From: Rothia sp. (in: high G+C Gram-positive bacteria) | GTDB lineage: Bacteria > Actinomycetota > Actinomycetes > Actinomycetales > Micrococcaceae | Direction: 5' to 3' | DNA length: 64,000 bases | Assembly (NCBI GenBank): GCA_030529845.1 | Contig: JAUMWB010000005.1 | Location: forward strand, 186,001-250,000 | Part shown: positions 1 through 9,157 of the stretch, piece by piece | Layout: each line of letters begins with the position of its first letter | How positions within the stretch are numbered: position 1 is the stretch's first letter | Notes under the pieces: model-generated | Database searches by the model: none | Told to the model about the DNA's origin: nothing | The model's input: the letters and a program-made list of their open reading frames with translations, nothing else | Made by a program: the position numbers and the translations under genes

Positions 1-528
1 GGAACGCCAGTCGGGCTGGAACATCTCGGTGACGAAAAGGGCCCCCACCGCATATTGGGGAGCCCGGCGCTTGAACTCGGCCAGGAGCAGGTGGTTGAAG
101 GAGGAGACGATTACTTCCCTCTCCGGCTGTAGGCGGGCCAGCTCTTCAATAACCCTGTCGATGAGCAGGCGGGAGCGCTCCGCCCCCTGCTCGTTGGATT
201 TCAGTTCGATGTTGAGGTTGAGCCCGCGCTCATTGGCCAGGTCAATGAGCTGGGCCAGGGTGGGCACCGGCTCCCCCGCCGTGTCGGGCGAAAACCAGGC
301 ACCGGCGTCCGCCCCGGAAAGCTGCTCGGCAGTGTAGCCGTAGAGGGGGCCGGTGAGGTTGGTGGTGCGGTCCAGGTCGGTGTCGTGCAGCAGCACGGGC
401 GTGCCGCAGGCGGCGATATCGATGTCGGTTTCGATCCAGGTTGCGCCGGAGTCAGCTGCGGCGGCAAAGGCGGCGAGGGTGTTTTCAGGGCGGGTTCCGG
501 ACGCCCCGCGGTGGGCAAAAATACGCAT
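1..528 (-). CDS. Glycerophosphodiester phosphodiesterase, C-terminus cut by window edge
   Basis: Hydrolyses glycerophosphodiesters to glycerol 3-phosphate and an alcohol. The ATG at 528 opens a frame that runs to base 1 without a stop, giving 176 residues starting MRIFAHRG. The GDPD family signature is present: His6-Arg7, Glu33 and Asp35 (IETD), His48-Asp49, and the later N-I-E-L-K metal-binding strand. There is no signal peptide, so a cytoplasmic enzyme is expected. The frame is downstream of the McrBC genes in the same direction but separated from them by a strong hairpin, so it is probably a separate transcription unit. Family assignment is firm; the exact substrate is not known. Confidence 0.88.
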   Translation of the reverse strand, partial: MRIFAHRGASGTRPENTLAAFAAAADSGATWIETDIDIAACGTPVLLHDTDLDRTTNLTGPLYGYTAEQLSGADAGAWFSPDTAGEPVPTLAQLIDLANERGLNLNIELKSNEQGAERSRLLIDRVIEELARLQPEREVIVSSFNHLLLAEFKRRAPQYAVGALFVTEMFQPDWRS

Positions 529-580
529 GGCACCAGTATGGGGCAGGGAGGTTAACGGGAGGTGCCCCATCGTAGGTCTC

Positions 581-642
581 TGTGCAAGGTTCTTGGGCTG
601 TGTGCAGGGAAAACTCTGCACACAGCCCAAGAACCCTGCACA
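581..642. terminator. Long inverted repeat between mcrC-like gene and GDPD gene
   Basis: Two 27-base arms (581-607 and 616-642) pair with one mismatch around an 8-base loop. The hairpin sits 31 bases past the stop of the McrC-like gene and before the next minus-strand gene. There is no clear T-run, so it may be a terminator, an mRNA-stabilising hairpin or a protein site. Confidence 0.55.
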
Positions 643-673
643 AGTTGGATATGACTCTCAGAAGAACAGCTGA

Positions 674-2158
674 CTAAGAGCCACGAAAGATCTCACGAAT
701 ACGTTCCCGATATACCTCAGCCAAGCTGAAGTCAGCAGCACCAGGACTAGGAAAGGGCAGGGAAAGGACGCCGATGCGGTGGCTCAGTGCATCCGACCCG
801 AGTTTTCCATTGGGTGAGCTTCCAGGCTTGGGCAAGTAGAACTCGCTTTGTAGCGGCTCTTGCCCTGGTTTGTGGGGGTAGACCAGGAAGGCATCAGAAG
901 CCAGACGGTAGGCGTAGGTGGCAAGCTGGTACTGGTCAACCATCGAAGCCTCACCAATGTGTTTTTGACGGAACTTGTACTTGGCGTCATAAACGGTGGT
1001 ACTGTGACCATGCTTGAGCACAATATCAGGTCTCTTGGCTTTAGCCGCCGCACCGTCAGCCTTGTAATAGAGATGAAGGTCAGCCTGTTCTTCCACTTCA
1101 GCCTGTGGGATGCTTTGCCGCAGATAATCAGCAACAATCTTTTCCCAAAGGTCACTAGAAACCACCTTGAGGTTAGCGATAACACCACCTGCGTAGGTTG
1201 GTTCTTCAAACCCTACGCCCAACTGCTTGGCCAGAATGGAACGGGCCAGAAGGTAGGCTTTTCTAAGATGAGAGCCGATGCGGGAAAGCTCTGTAGAACT
1301 CAGTCTCTCACCCAAAAGCTCTGCTGAAGTTCTGATTCCTACATCCCGAAGGTGAGCGTCGATCTCCACAGAATAGGCCTGTAGGTACTGGTCTTCTACC
1401 TGTCCAGCTACCTGTACAGCAGCACGAATTACCTGCCAGATATGGTTATCGGCAGTGAGTGAATCGAACTCACAGAGCACAGGCACTCGATGGTAGATTT
1501 TGCGTTTAATCAGGCCCTGGGGCACCATTCGCCCGCGCACAAAGTTCAGTTCATCCTGGGTTTGCAAGAAGACAGGCTTGCGTTGCCTGACAGCTTCTTC
1601 GGCATGCCTCAGAAATTGCCGGTAAAACTGAATTTTCAGCTCAGGAACATCGGGCAAGATAGAGACACAAGAAGGCGGAAGGTCAATCTTGTCAGCCAGT
1701 GGCACGGGGCTCATGCCGTAGGTGTTGATGAGCTCCCAGAGGGTGTTGGCATGGCCCGTATTGAGGACGCCGAGCGGTTCAGTGTTCGGCCGACTTCTGG
1801 TTTCTGACCAGAGAGGGTCGGTTGCGCCTTCCTCTTCTTCATCTGCTGATTGTTCTTGAAGTTGTGCTGGTGCAACCTTTGAGAAGTGGGCGGCCCAGCT
1901 CTCGTCAAGGGCTACGACGTCCATTTCGTAGACAAAGGTATGAAAGGTTTCTGTGCTGATGCCTTCGGGTAGGGTGAAAACCCTATCGTATGTGCCCTTA
2001 CGCCTCCATAGTTTGGGAAGAACATGAATAGTAAGAGTTCTACAGTTCTCCCCTTCTGGAATTTCTCGTTGCAGCACAGTAAGCCCCACCCCATTGCCCA
2101 GTTTGCTGGCCTGGAAATAGCGGAGTGGGGCCTGCCAGATTTCCTCGTGGTCGCTCAT
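674..2158 (-). CDS. McrC-like nuclease subunit of a modification-dependent restriction system
   Basis: Predicted endonuclease partner of the McrB-like AAA protein encoded immediately upstream. McrBC systems cleave DNA carrying modified cytosines and so restrict methylated foreign DNA. The 494-residue product has a PD-(D/E)xK nuclease core near its C-terminus: Pro377-Asp378, then Asp391-Ala-Lys393 in the string D-A-K-Y-K. The N-terminal part is the recognition or McrB-binding region and has no motif I can name. The gene starts 2 bases after the McrB-like stop, so the two are co-transcribed and probably translationally coupled. It may belong to a variant DUF2357/McrC subfamily rather than classical E. 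coli McrC. Confidence 0.8.
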   Translation of the reverse strand: MSDHEEIWQAPLRYFQASKLGNGVGLTVLQREIPEGENCRTLTIHVLPKLWRRKGTYDRVFTLPEGISTETFHTFVYEMDVVALDESWAAHFSKVAPAQLQEQSADEEEEGATDPLWSETRSRPNTEPLGVLNTGHANTLWELINTYGMSPVPLADKIDLPPSCVSILPDVPELKIQFYRQFLRHAEEAVRQRKPVFLQTQDELNFVRGRMVPQGLIKRKIYHRVPVLCEFDSLTADNHIWQVIRAAVQVAGQVEDQYLQAYSVEIDAHLRDVGIRTSAELLGERLSSTELSRIGSHLRKAYLLARSILAKQLGVGFEEPTYAGGVIANLKVVSSDLWEKIVADYLRQSIPQAEVEEQADLHLYYKADGAAAKAKRPDIVLKHGHSTTVYDAKYKFRQKHIGEASMVDQYQLATYAYRLASDAFLVYPHKPGQEPLQSEFYLPKPGSSPNGKLGSDALSHRIGVLSLPFPSPGAADFSLAEVYRERIREIFRGS

Positions 2159-2160
2159 AC

Positions 2161-3660
2161 CTAACCCTGGTATGACCCATCAACGATGTCGGGGCGGGTG
2201 CCGAGGCCAGTACCCCGAATGATGATTTTTTGGCCGTATACGGGGCCAATCTCATCAAGTATGGTCTGGCTGATATTGAAGGTAAAGGCAACTTCTTTGA
2301 GCTGGTTGAGCAGAGCTTCAGCAATAGCTTTTGCATCACCGTCTTTACCGAAGAAGTAGGCGTGGCCCAAGCGGGCATCGGGGCCAACCTTTGAGCCTAA
2401 AACTTCATTTGCGTGTATGAACCAATCAGCCACTAAACCAACTGTTTTATCCTTATCACCTGAACGCTCCAAAACCGTGAGCAGTTCATCCCTATCATTC
2501 ATAGGCTCCTGGGTAATCCAGTGGAAGCGACGACGCAGAGCCAGGTCGATGGTGCCTACGGAGCGGTCGGTGGTGTTCATAGTGCCCAGGACATGCAGGT
2601 TAGTGGGGACTGCCAGCTTGTTATATTCTTTACCGTTCTTGAAGATTGGGGTTTGCAGGCGGACGTAGTCCCCTGGCATGTTCTGATGGGCGGCTTCAAA
2701 GAGGGCGCCGCTCCTACCTTCTTGTGGAAGGTCTTTGAACTCTTGGCGCTTGCTCTTTTCCAGTACCAGCATGAGGTCGCCAAAGACTCGGGCGGTGTTA
2801 GCACGGTTAATTTCATCGATGAAAAGCAGGTAGGTGTTGTCGGGGTCTTGTGCTGCCCGGTTACACACCTGCACGAAGATACCCTCTTGAGAAACGAAGT
2901 CGCCTTCGCCCTCCTTTTTCATGAAGTTGGGGCGGATACCAGAAACGAACTCTTCATAAGAAGTGGAGGGATGGAAGACCACTACTTCAATTCGACTACC
3001 GTTCTCACCGTAAACACCGCTTTCACGCAGTTCCTGGAGCATATGAGATTTACCAGATCCTGCAACACCTTCAACAATAATATTCGGCTCATTACCCATC
3101 TTACCAAAAGCGCATCTATTAAATATTTTAAACCCTTTTAAAAAATCACTAATATCATTTTGATGAACAGCAAAATGTGTTTGATTGAAATACCAACCTC
3201 CCATGTAGTCACCAAAAATTTCTGCATATCTTTTCACAATATCGGAAATTTTCATCGGAAGGTAATCATCGCTTTTTACAAAATCAAAGGTAAACGAGTG
3301 TTCTTCCAAGTTATAACTGTGAATTACAATATTTCCAACCAGAACTTCAACATGTCCGGTCTTCTCTGAATAGGGAATTACACTAGACCCCAGCCCCGAG
3401 GGGTCAGTTTCATCAGATTGAGTCATGAACTCACCTGTCATCAGCACTGGAATTTTTCCCAAATGTGACTTCCAAGTCTCAAAATCCCCTAGAATCTTAG
3501 ACCTCAATAAAGTTAAACTTTCCTTTTGAGGTCCATTATTAGGAATACGCAAGAACCTATCTCCGTATCCATCCCTAGCAAGAGTAATTTTTAATTTTCC
3601 TAGTTCCTCTAATTTTTTTAAATCATCATTAAAACTTGCCCTAATTAAAATTCCAAACAT
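2161..3660 (-). CDS. McrB-like AAA+ GTPase of a restriction system
   Basis: Motor subunit of the McrBC-type system, expected to bind modified DNA, hydrolyse GTP and drive the McrC-like nuclease. Of 499 residues, 1-185 form a variable N-terminal DNA-recognition region. The AAA core follows: Walker A G-x-A-G-S-G-K-S at 198-205, Walker B L-F-I-D-E at 279-283, and the GTP-specificity-type motif N-T-T-D at 362-365 followed by arginines 376-378. The ATG at 3660 overlaps the end of the upstream winged-helix remnant. About bases 3060-3660 (the variable domain) are clearly AT-richer than the AAA core, which fits horizontal exchange of specificity domains. Confidence 0.85.
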   Translation of the reverse strand: MFGILIRASFNDDLKKLEELGKLKITLARDGYGDRFLRIPNNGPQKESLTLLRSKILGDFETWKSHLGKIPVLMTGEFMTQSDETDPSGLGSSVIPYSEKTGHVEVLVGNIVIHSYNLEEHSFTFDFVKSDDYLPMKISDIVKRYAEIFGDYMGGWYFNQTHFAVHQNDISDFLKGFKIFNRCAFGKMGNEPNIIVEGVAGSGKSHMLQELRESGVYGENGSRIEVVVFHPSTSYEEFVSGIRPNFMKKEGEGDFVSQEGIFVQVCNRAAQDPDNTYLLFIDEINRANTARVFGDLMLVLEKSKRQEFKDLPQEGRSGALFEAAHQNMPGDYVRLQTPIFKNGKEYNKLAVPTNLHVLGTMNTTDRSVGTIDLALRRRFHWITQEPMNDRDELLTVLERSGDKDKTVGLVADWFIHANEVLGSKVGPDARLGHAYFFGKDGDAKAIAEALLNQLKEVAFTFNISQTILDEIGPVYGQKIIIRGTGLGTRPDIVDGSYQG

Positions 3661-3956
3661 CGCTTCTTGATTTCCTTAAAATATCCATCAGCCCCTCGTT
3701 CACGAAGAGCTTTTCTCTACCAACTTTTTCTTCCCGCAGAACACCTGCTGAGACCAGCTCGCCCAGGTACTTAGTTGCGGTCTGACGGGTCACCGAGCAA
3801 CGGCCCACCACGTCCTTAACGCGGCAGCAGGGGCTGCTCAAAGAGAACCTCCACTACACCCACAGGTATCTGAGAGCCAGCGAGTTCCTTCACCTGCTCC
3901 TGGAGCGCCTGAATCTGCTTAATCTTTGTCAGGGTCTGCACCGTGGTTTCCCTCAT
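3641..3956 (-). pseudogene. Frameshifted C-terminal remnant of a Fic-family protein
   Basis: From the ATG at 3956 the minus strand encodes a helical stretch ending in V-E-V-L-F-E-Q-P, then runs into a stop near 3819. Shifting frame at the C-run (about 3826-3832) continues as C-C-R-V-K-D-V-V and a winged helix with T-R-Q-T-A-T-K-Y-L and V-G-R-E-K-L-F-V-N. That order (helix, EVLFEQP, winged helix) is the C-terminal end of many Fic/DOC proteins. Removing one C restores a single frame of about 105 residues. The Fic catalytic domain is absent. A short stand-alone regulator with a sequencing error is the alternative. It lies directly upstream of, and overlaps, the McrB-like gene. Confidence 0.65.
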
Positions 3957-4005
3957 GTCTCAACCATGTACAGCGCCCAAAAGACCAAGTCATGTACACA
4001 ATCTA

Positions 4006-4071
4006 TCGATTTTTTGACGTATAGGCTCTCAAAACCACTGATATGTCAAAAATTTCGCGATTTTTTGACAG
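4006..4071. promoter_or_regulatory. AT-rich repeat/palindrome upstream of the Fic-mcrBC unit
   Basis: The element (C)GATTTTTTGAC occurs at 4006-4017 and 4059-4069. An inverted partner TGTCAAAAAT at 4044-4053 makes a 9-base palindrome with 4062-4070. ATGTACA also occurs twice just outside, near 3965 and 3993. The placement upstream of a minus-strand restriction operon suggests an operator or promoter region. No regulator is identified. Confidence 0.35.
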
Positions 4072-4112
4072 ATCCAGGTCACATGTTAAATCTCTTGCCA
4101 CATCTCCGAGTC

Positions 4113-4179
4113 AAAAAAGTACCGCCGTAGGCTGTAAGTACCGACTTAGTCCGGTACTTAGAGCCTACGGCGGTACTTT
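4113..4179 (-). terminator. Rho-independent terminator of the ureohydrolase-aminotransferase operon
   Basis: Arms 4116-4143 and 4152-4179 pair with one mismatch. On the minus strand the hairpin is followed by a run of six T, 26 bases past the aminotransferase stop. Confidence 0.85.
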
Positions 4180-4204
4180 CTGGCTAATTCAGTCCAGGTG
4201 CAGA

Positions 4205-5476
4205 CTAGCCCTTCAGCACCTCAGCCAACCGTCGCACGCCCTCGGTCAGGGCGTCCGGCTCGATGGCTGAGAAGGCGATGCGCAGCTGGTTAGCACCCGG
4301 GTTGCGAGCGACCCCGTCCTCACCGACTACCGGCTCGTAGAAAGCCGAGCCGGGAATGAAAACCACACCGGCCTCGATTGCGGGGGCGAGGGCGTCCGTC
4401 GCGTCCTCATACTTGCCACCGGCGGGCAGGGTCAGCCAGGTGAAGAAGCCGCCCTCGGGTACCGTCCAGGTGGTTCCCTCGGGCATGTACTTTTCGCAGG
4501 CGTCCAGTACGGCCTTGCAGCGGGCCTCATACAGGGCGGCGGTGGCGCGGGTGTGGGACTCCCACAGGCCCTCGCTCATGAAGCCCAGCACCAGGCGCTG
4601 CGAGAGCACCGACGGACAGATGGTTACGGCCTCGCCCGCAATCTGCAGGAACTTACGCACGCGGAAAGGCGCGACCATCCAGCCCACGCGCACACCGGGT
4701 GAGAAGACCTTAGAGAAAGAGCCCAGGTAGAGCACGTTCTCAGGGTCGTAGGAGTAGAGGGAGCGGCGGCGGGTGCCGTCAAAGGCAAGCTGACCGTAGG
4801 GGTTGTCCTCAACAATCAGGACGTCCAGCTCACGGCAAACACACACTAGCTCTTCGCGGCGCTCGTCCGACAGGGAAATACCGGTGGGGTTCTGGAAGTT
4901 GGGAATGGTGTAGAGGAACTTAACCTGCTTACCCTCGGCCCGGATCTCTTCAATGGCCCGGGCGACGGCGGCCGGGGCGAGGCCGTCCGCGTCCAGGGGT
5001 ACCTGGCGGACGTCCGCCTGGTAGCCCTCAAAGACGCCCAGGGCGCCGGTGTAGGTGGGGCCCTCCGCCAGGATTACATCGCCGGGGTTGACGAAGAGCT
5101 TGGTGGCCAGGTCCAGACCCATCTGGGAACCCGCGGTCATCTGGATATCAGCAACCGCCGGGCGGGCACCTTCCGATTCCATGAAGTCGCACACCAGCTC
5201 GGCCAGGGCTTCCAGGCCAGCGCCTGAGCCGTACTGCAGAACTTCCAGGCCCTCTTCTTCGATAATGCGGGCGGCCATAGTCCCGAGGGTATCGAGGGGT
5301 AGCAGGTCTAGGTCGGGGTTGCCGCCTGCAAGGGAGATAATGCCGGGGCGCATGGCCACCTCAAAGACGTCACGCACAGCGGACGGGCGGAACCCGGCGG
5401 CGCGGTCAGCGAAGTGGCGCATGATGCGGGCTTCGGCAGGGTTAGCTTCGGCCAGTAGGGCTGCAATCTTGCTCAT
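4205..5476 (-). CDS. PLP-dependent aminotransferase, class I/II (MocR/2-aminoadipate type)
   Basis: Fold-type I aminotransferase of 423 residues. Visible landmarks are N-F-Q-N-P-T-G (Asn197 region), D-N-P-Y (Asp224, Tyr227) and the Schiff-base lysine in G-S-F-S-K (Lys256), followed by the phosphate-binding arginine in G-V-R-V-G-W. There is no N-terminal winged helix, so it is an enzyme and not a MocR regulator. The ATG at 5476 has AAGGAG upstream and sits 2 bases after the ureohydrolase stop, so the pair is one operon. Relatives use 2-aminoadipate, aromatic or branched amino acids. Its link to a guanidino-hydrolase raises the inference of an arginine or 4-aminobutyrate related substrate, not shown by sequence. 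Confidence 0.82.
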   Translation of the reverse strand: MSKIAALLAEANPAEARIMRHFADRAAGFRPSAVRDVFEVAMRPGIISLAGGNPDLDLLPLDTLGTMAARIIEEEGLEVLQYGSGAGLEALAELVCDFMESEGARPAVADIQMTAGSQMGLDLATKLFVNPGDVILAEGPTYTGALGVFEGYQADVRQVPLDADGLAPAAVARAIEEIRAEGKQVKFLYTIPNFQNPTGISLSDERREELVCVCRELDVLIVEDNPYGQLAFDGTRRRSLYSYDPENVLYLGSFSKVFSPGVRVGWMVAPFRVRKFLQIAGEAVTICPSVLSQRLVLGFMSEGLWESHTRATAALYEARCKAVLDACEKYMPEGTTWTVPEGGFFTWLTLPAGGKYEDATDALAPAIEAGVVFIPGSAFYEPVVGEDGVARNPGANQLRIAFSAIEPDALTEGVRRLAEVLKG

Positions 5477-5478
5477 GG

Positions 5479-6537
5479 TTACTCCTTGCCGCCGTAGGTA
5501 ATATCAGCGATGCCGGACGCCGGTGAGGTCGGCTCAGCACCCACACCGGCGGCGTGGAGGGAGATGAGTTCGTAGACGGTGTGGGCGGCGGCGATTCCGG
5601 TTAGTTCGGCGTGGTCGTAGGCCGGGGACACTTCCACCACCTCGGAGCCCACCAGGTTGAGCCCGCGCAGGCCGCGCAGGATTTCCAGCAGTTCGCGGGA
5701 GGTGATACCACCTGCTTCGGGGGTGCCGGTGCCGGGGGCGTGGGCGGGGTCGAGCACGTCAATGTCGATGGAGACATAGAGGGGCTTATCGCCAATGCGA
5801 TCCCGCAGGAGCTCAACGACCTTCTGCACGCCCAGGTAGTAGACGTCTGCACTGGTGACGATGCCAAAGCCGAAGCGGGCGTCGTCCTCAAGGTCTTCGG
5901 TGCCGTAGAGGGGGCCGCGGGTGCCTACGTGGCAGAGGGCGTCGGTGTCGAGCAGGTCTTCTTCGAAGGCGCGGCGGAAAGGGGTGCCGTGGGTGTATTC
6001 GGCGCCGAAGTAGGTGTCCCAGGTGTCCAGGTGGGCGTCGAAGTGCAGCAGGGCGATTTTGCCGTGCTTCTTGGCCAGGTTGCGCAGGTTGGCGAGCGCT
6101 ACGGTGTGGTCGCCGCCGATGGTGACCAGGCGGGCACCGTCCTTGGTCAGTTCGTGGGCTCCTGCCTCAAACATGGCAAGGGCTTCTTCGATGTTGAAGG
6201 GGTTGCCGATGATGTCACCGGCGTCGGCCACCTGGGCTTCCTTGAAGGGTGAGATGTTGGCAGCCGGGTTGAAGGGGCGCAGCAGGCGGGAGGATTCGCG
6301 CACGTGGTTGGAGCCGAAGCGGGCGCCGGGGCGGTAGGAGACGCCGGAGTCCCAGGGCATACCGGCCACGACAATGTCGGCTTTCTCAACCTCATCCAGG
6401 CGGGGCAGGCGGGCGAAGGTGGCAAGGCCGGCCCAGCGGGGTACTTCGGCGGCGTTGACGGGGCCGACGCGTTCGACGCCATCGGCTCCGGTGGCGATGA
6501 CGCGGTTGGGGTCAGCTGAGAAGAAGGCTTGAGTCAC
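5479..6537 (-). CDS. Ureohydrolase: agmatinase/guanidinobutyrase family
   Basis: Binuclear metal hydrolase that removes urea from a guanidino compound (agmatine, 4-guanidinobutyrate or similar). The 352-residue product has all metal ligands: G-G-D-H-T at 141-145, D-A-H-L-D at 167-171 and S-I-D-I-D-V-L-D-P from 256, followed by A-P-G-T-G-T-P-E. The length and a long N-terminal extension resemble, from memory, the Arthrobacter guanidinobutyrase rather than the shorter enterobacterial SpeB. Starts at GTG 6537 preceded by GGAGAACCC. First gene of an operon with the aminotransferase. Confidence 0.85.
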   Translation of the reverse strand: MTQAFFSADPNRVIATGADGVERVGPVNAAEVPRWAGLATFARLPRLDEVEKADIVVAGMPWDSGVSYRPGARFGSNHVRESSRLLRPFNPAANISPFKEAQVADAGDIIGNPFNIEEALAMFEAGAHELTKDGARLVTIGGDHTVALANLRNLAKKHGKIALLHFDAHLDTWDTYFGAEYTHGTPFRRAFEEDLLDTDALCHVGTRGPLYGTEDLEDDARFGFGIVTSADVYYLGVQKVVELLRDRIGDKPLYVSIDIDVLDPAHAPGTGTPEAGGITSRELLEILRGLRGLNLVGSEVVEVSPAYDHAELTGIAAAHTVYELISLHAAGVGAEPTSPASGIADITYGGKE

Positions 6538-6896
6538 GGGTTCTCCAAGAGGGTTAGGACGCGGGTAGCTGGCTTAGTGCGCGGGGCAGGTTGGGTGCGG
6601 GCTGGGCCCGGGGTTAGTGTGGCCGGGCGCACTAGAATCGCTACCACTATAACCCGCCTGCGGGGCGGCGGCGGGGCAGGTTCTCCAGCTGGCAGGCCTG
6701 CGCTACCGATACTTATTCAGGTGTCGGTAAAGCTATGCCAAGCCGCCGGGGGAACCCGGGCGGGGGCAAGCGTCCTTACCGCTCAGGGCAGGGTCGGGGG
6801 TGCATAAGTTTGCAGAATATGAAGTTAAAAAATCGTGGCGACGTCTATACTGTGACTATTCCTCACGCCCCCTAACGATTTCATAAAGCTAACCCT
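6538..6896. other. Divergent intergenic region, 359 bp
   Basis: Lies between the minus-strand ureohydrolase and the plus-strand GNAT gene. A -10-like TATACT is at 6846-6851 for the GNAT gene, with a poor -35. A TATAGT on the minus strand near 6647-6652 could serve the ureohydrolase. GC-rich short repeats around 6660-6780 do not form one clear structure. No gene is seen. Confidence 0.4.
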
Positions 6897-7745
6897 ATGC
6901 AGCTGACCTTCTCCAGCGCCCCGGCCAACCACCGGGAGCAACTACCCGACTGGGCGCAAGCCGTGTATTTTGAGGATTTCACGCGCGATGACCACACCCG
7001 CTGCCTACTGGCGCATAGCGATGGGCAGCTGGTGGGGATTGTTGCCTGGTGGACGGCCCGCGCCCACCACACCCGCTACGAACTCCAGCTTGCGGTGGCG
7101 CCCCATCTGCGGCGTCAGGGCATAGGTACTGCCCTCTACCGGCAGGCGCAGGCGTCCGCTCCCCTACCCTTCTTCATGCGTGACTACCTGGGCAAACCGA
7201 CCCTGCACTTTGCCGATTCGCTGGGTGCCCAGACTATTCAGATGGTTCCGCCCGCCGCCGTGCCCACTTCATCGGCGCAGAACCTGCGGGAGCACGCGTC
7301 CGCCCGCTCTGCACGCAGCGTGAGCTACCCAGATTTCGAGCAGGCCTACGTCGATTTTTACGAGTGGACGCACGCCAGCTGGCACCCCGTATCGGGCGAC
7401 CACCGGCCGGTGCTGGCCCGCCATGCAGCTGAAGCCTACAACGACTACTCATCAATCGCGGTGGACGCCGCCGGGCAGGTGCGCGCGGTCATAGCGGTTT
7501 CCCCCGGTGACCAGCCTGAACTCTGCGGAGAGACAACCACCCCAGCTCCTAATCAGGGGGAACTGCTCTTAGAGGCCTGCCTGCGACGCTCCCTCGAAAA
7601 ACTAGGTGAAGCGGGGCACAGCACAGTCGAGGCCGATGGGCATATCTCAGACCCCCACCTCTTCCCTGCCTGGGCTAAAACCGGAACAGGCGGACGCTGG
7701 TACCGGCTCGTGGAGATACCGACAGCTTCCTCACACCGAATGTGA
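6897..7745 (+). CDS. GNAT-family N-acetyltransferase
   Basis: Predicted acetyl-CoA-dependent acetyltransferase of 282 residues; substrate unknown. The N-terminal GNAT fold is visible, with beta-strand residues L-V-G-I-V-A-W (45-51) and the acetyl-CoA pyrophosphate loop R-R-Q-G-I-G-T-A-L at 72-80. The C-terminal half (about 150-282) may be a second, degenerate GNAT domain but lacks a recognisable loop. The ribosome site is weak. The last codons C-G-A A-T-G T-G-A lie inside a palindromic element (7737-7802), which therefore supplies the stop; the original C-terminus may have been different. Confidence 0.72.
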   Translation: MQLTFSSAPANHREQLPDWAQAVYFEDFTRDDHTRCLLAHSDGQLVGIVAWWTARAHHTRYELQLAVAPHLRRQGIGTALYRQAQASAPLPFFMRDYLGKPTLHFADSLGAQTIQMVPPAAVPTSSAQNLREHASARSARSVSYPDFEQAYVDFYEWTHASWHPVSGDHRPVLARHAAEAYNDYSSIAVDAAGQVRAVIAVSPGDQPELCGETTTPAPNQGELLLEACLRRSLEKLGEAGHSTVEADGHISDPHLFPAWAKTGTGGRWYRLVEIPTASSHRM

Positions 7746-7802
7746 CTTCTTTTCCCGAGCGGGTGTTAAAGAAACACCCGCTCGGGAAAAGAAGTCACAT
7801 TC
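7737..7802. repeat. Palindromic element copy 1 (30-bp perfect arms)
   Basis: Arms 7738-7767 and 7773-7802 are perfectly complementary around a 5-base loop and share the core CCCGAGCGGGTGTT. Related copies lie at 37702-37768 and 38869-38935. It overlaps the stop codon of the GNAT gene. Lying between convergent genes, it may also act as a bidirectional terminator. Confidence 0.85.
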
Positions 7803-7835
7803 ACACCAGAGTTCGCTTGCCAGATAACCCCAATC

Positions 7836-8900
7836 CTACTGATAGGTCACCACATAGGGCTTGGGGGTGAGGGCATAGGTCTGGGCGGGGGTCAGAGTGG
7901 GAGTATCCTCATCGTAGAAGTTCTTCCATGAAGGTTTGATAGCCGGGTCGAGGTCGCGAATGAGCTCCTGGTAGGTTGCATCCTTGAGTTCGGGGGTGCC
8001 ATGGCCGTCCGCATGCAGGGTGAGGGCCAGCTCGGGGTGGCTCGTATCGAGTGCCGCCCGGTTAGTAATCATGGAGTGCGTGAACTGGTGCAACACCACC
8101 ATTTTCTGGGGCAGGCGGTGCTTATCGGTCAGAGCTGCCAGATAGTCTAGGGTTTCATTGATTTCTGAGGCATCTACAGTACCGATTTGTTGCAGGTGCA
8201 CCTGGCCGGGGTAGATACGCCACTCAGGGTCGATGCCCAGGCCAACATGGGGTTCCTTGAGCAACTCCTCATACTGCTTGACCTGCTCGGTGAAGGTGCT
8301 GCGACCGGGCTGGAAGTCCAAGATAACGTAAACCCCGCTCTTACGGGCTTCGTCGATGAGCGGGCGCAAGCTGTCGATGGTTGCCTCATCGGAGTAGTCG
8401 CTGTCAGGTCCGGGGGCAGAGCTTGCCACGGTAGCAATAATTTCAAAGGCGGGGATGACCTTTTCGTCGCTGTGCACCTGGTATTCAGCGGCAAGGTTTT
8501 TGACGCGAGCAACAGATTCAGCCGGCCCCTGTTCACCAAGCACTCCCAGGGACGGGCCGCCGGGGTTGCCGTAGAGTGCCACGTAGCGGTGGGCAAAAAT
8601 CTGGTTGCCACCACCGAGTACCTCGCTCTTGGGGGCGTTAGCCCGTGGTTGGGCTTGCACAGAGGCGGACGCGGTCGCGCTAGCACTTGCCGAGGGGCTA
8701 GCGGTCGATGCGGTAGGAGCGAGTGAGGACGCCGTCGCGCTAGCGCTGCGTGTGGGGCTGGGGGTTACAGAACTGCTTGCGGCGGTTGTGGGGGTGGCGG
8801 TTTCGCTCGCAGAGTTATCAGCTGGAGTAGCTAAGCACCCTGTCAGGACGAGAGCAGAGAGAGTTGTAAGGGCAAGAAGATGAGTGTGACGAGTAGGCAT
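7836..8900 (-). CDS. Lipoprotein with Ser/Thr/Ala-rich linker and a TIM-barrel-like domain, function unknown
   Basis: A 354-residue exported protein with a type II signal peptide and lipobox L-V-L-T-G-C (Cys at about 22). A Ser/Thr/Ala/Pro low-complexity spacer follows to about residue 90, which would carry the domain through the cell wall. The globular part (about 95-354) has alternating strand motifs such as Y-V-I-L-D-F-Q-P-G and V-G-L-G-I-D-P-E-W that look like a (beta/alpha)8 fold of glycoside-hydrolase type. I do not recognise the family and give no activity. Convergent with the GNAT gene. Confidence 0.7.
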   Translation of the reverse strand: MPTRHTHLLALTTLSALVLTGCLATPADNSASETATPTTAASSSVTPSPTRSASATASSLAPTASTASPSASASATASASVQAQPRANAPKSEVLGGGNQIFAHRYVALYGNPGGPSLGVLGEQGPAESVARVKNLAAEYQVHSDEKVIPAFEIIATVASSAPGPDSDYSDEATIDSLRPLIDEARKSGVYVILDFQPGRSTFTEQVKQYEELLKEPHVGLGIDPEWRIYPGQVHLQQIGTVDASEINETLDYLAALTDKHRLPQKMVVLHQFTHSMITNRAALDTSHPELALTLHADGHGTPELKDATYQELIRDLDPAIKPSWKNFYDEDTPTLTPAQTYALTPKPYVVTYQ

Positions 8901-9157
8901 GGTGTCCTGGGAGTTGACTGTAAATGTTTAATCAGTCTACTGAATATTTGCCCTCAATGTCTTTCTATGACGCAGCATGAAACCATAATAGAACCCCTAC
9001 CACCAGAGCCACCCAGCGCAACCAAGCCGGCACGGGCGTCCGCTCATAAACATACTGTGCTCCGCATAACATTTCAGGCACGAAAATCCCGCATATCTAT
9101 GCATTGACCCCGTATGCTAAAGCGGAAGCCCGCACCCCGCGCCCACGAAAGGCCACC

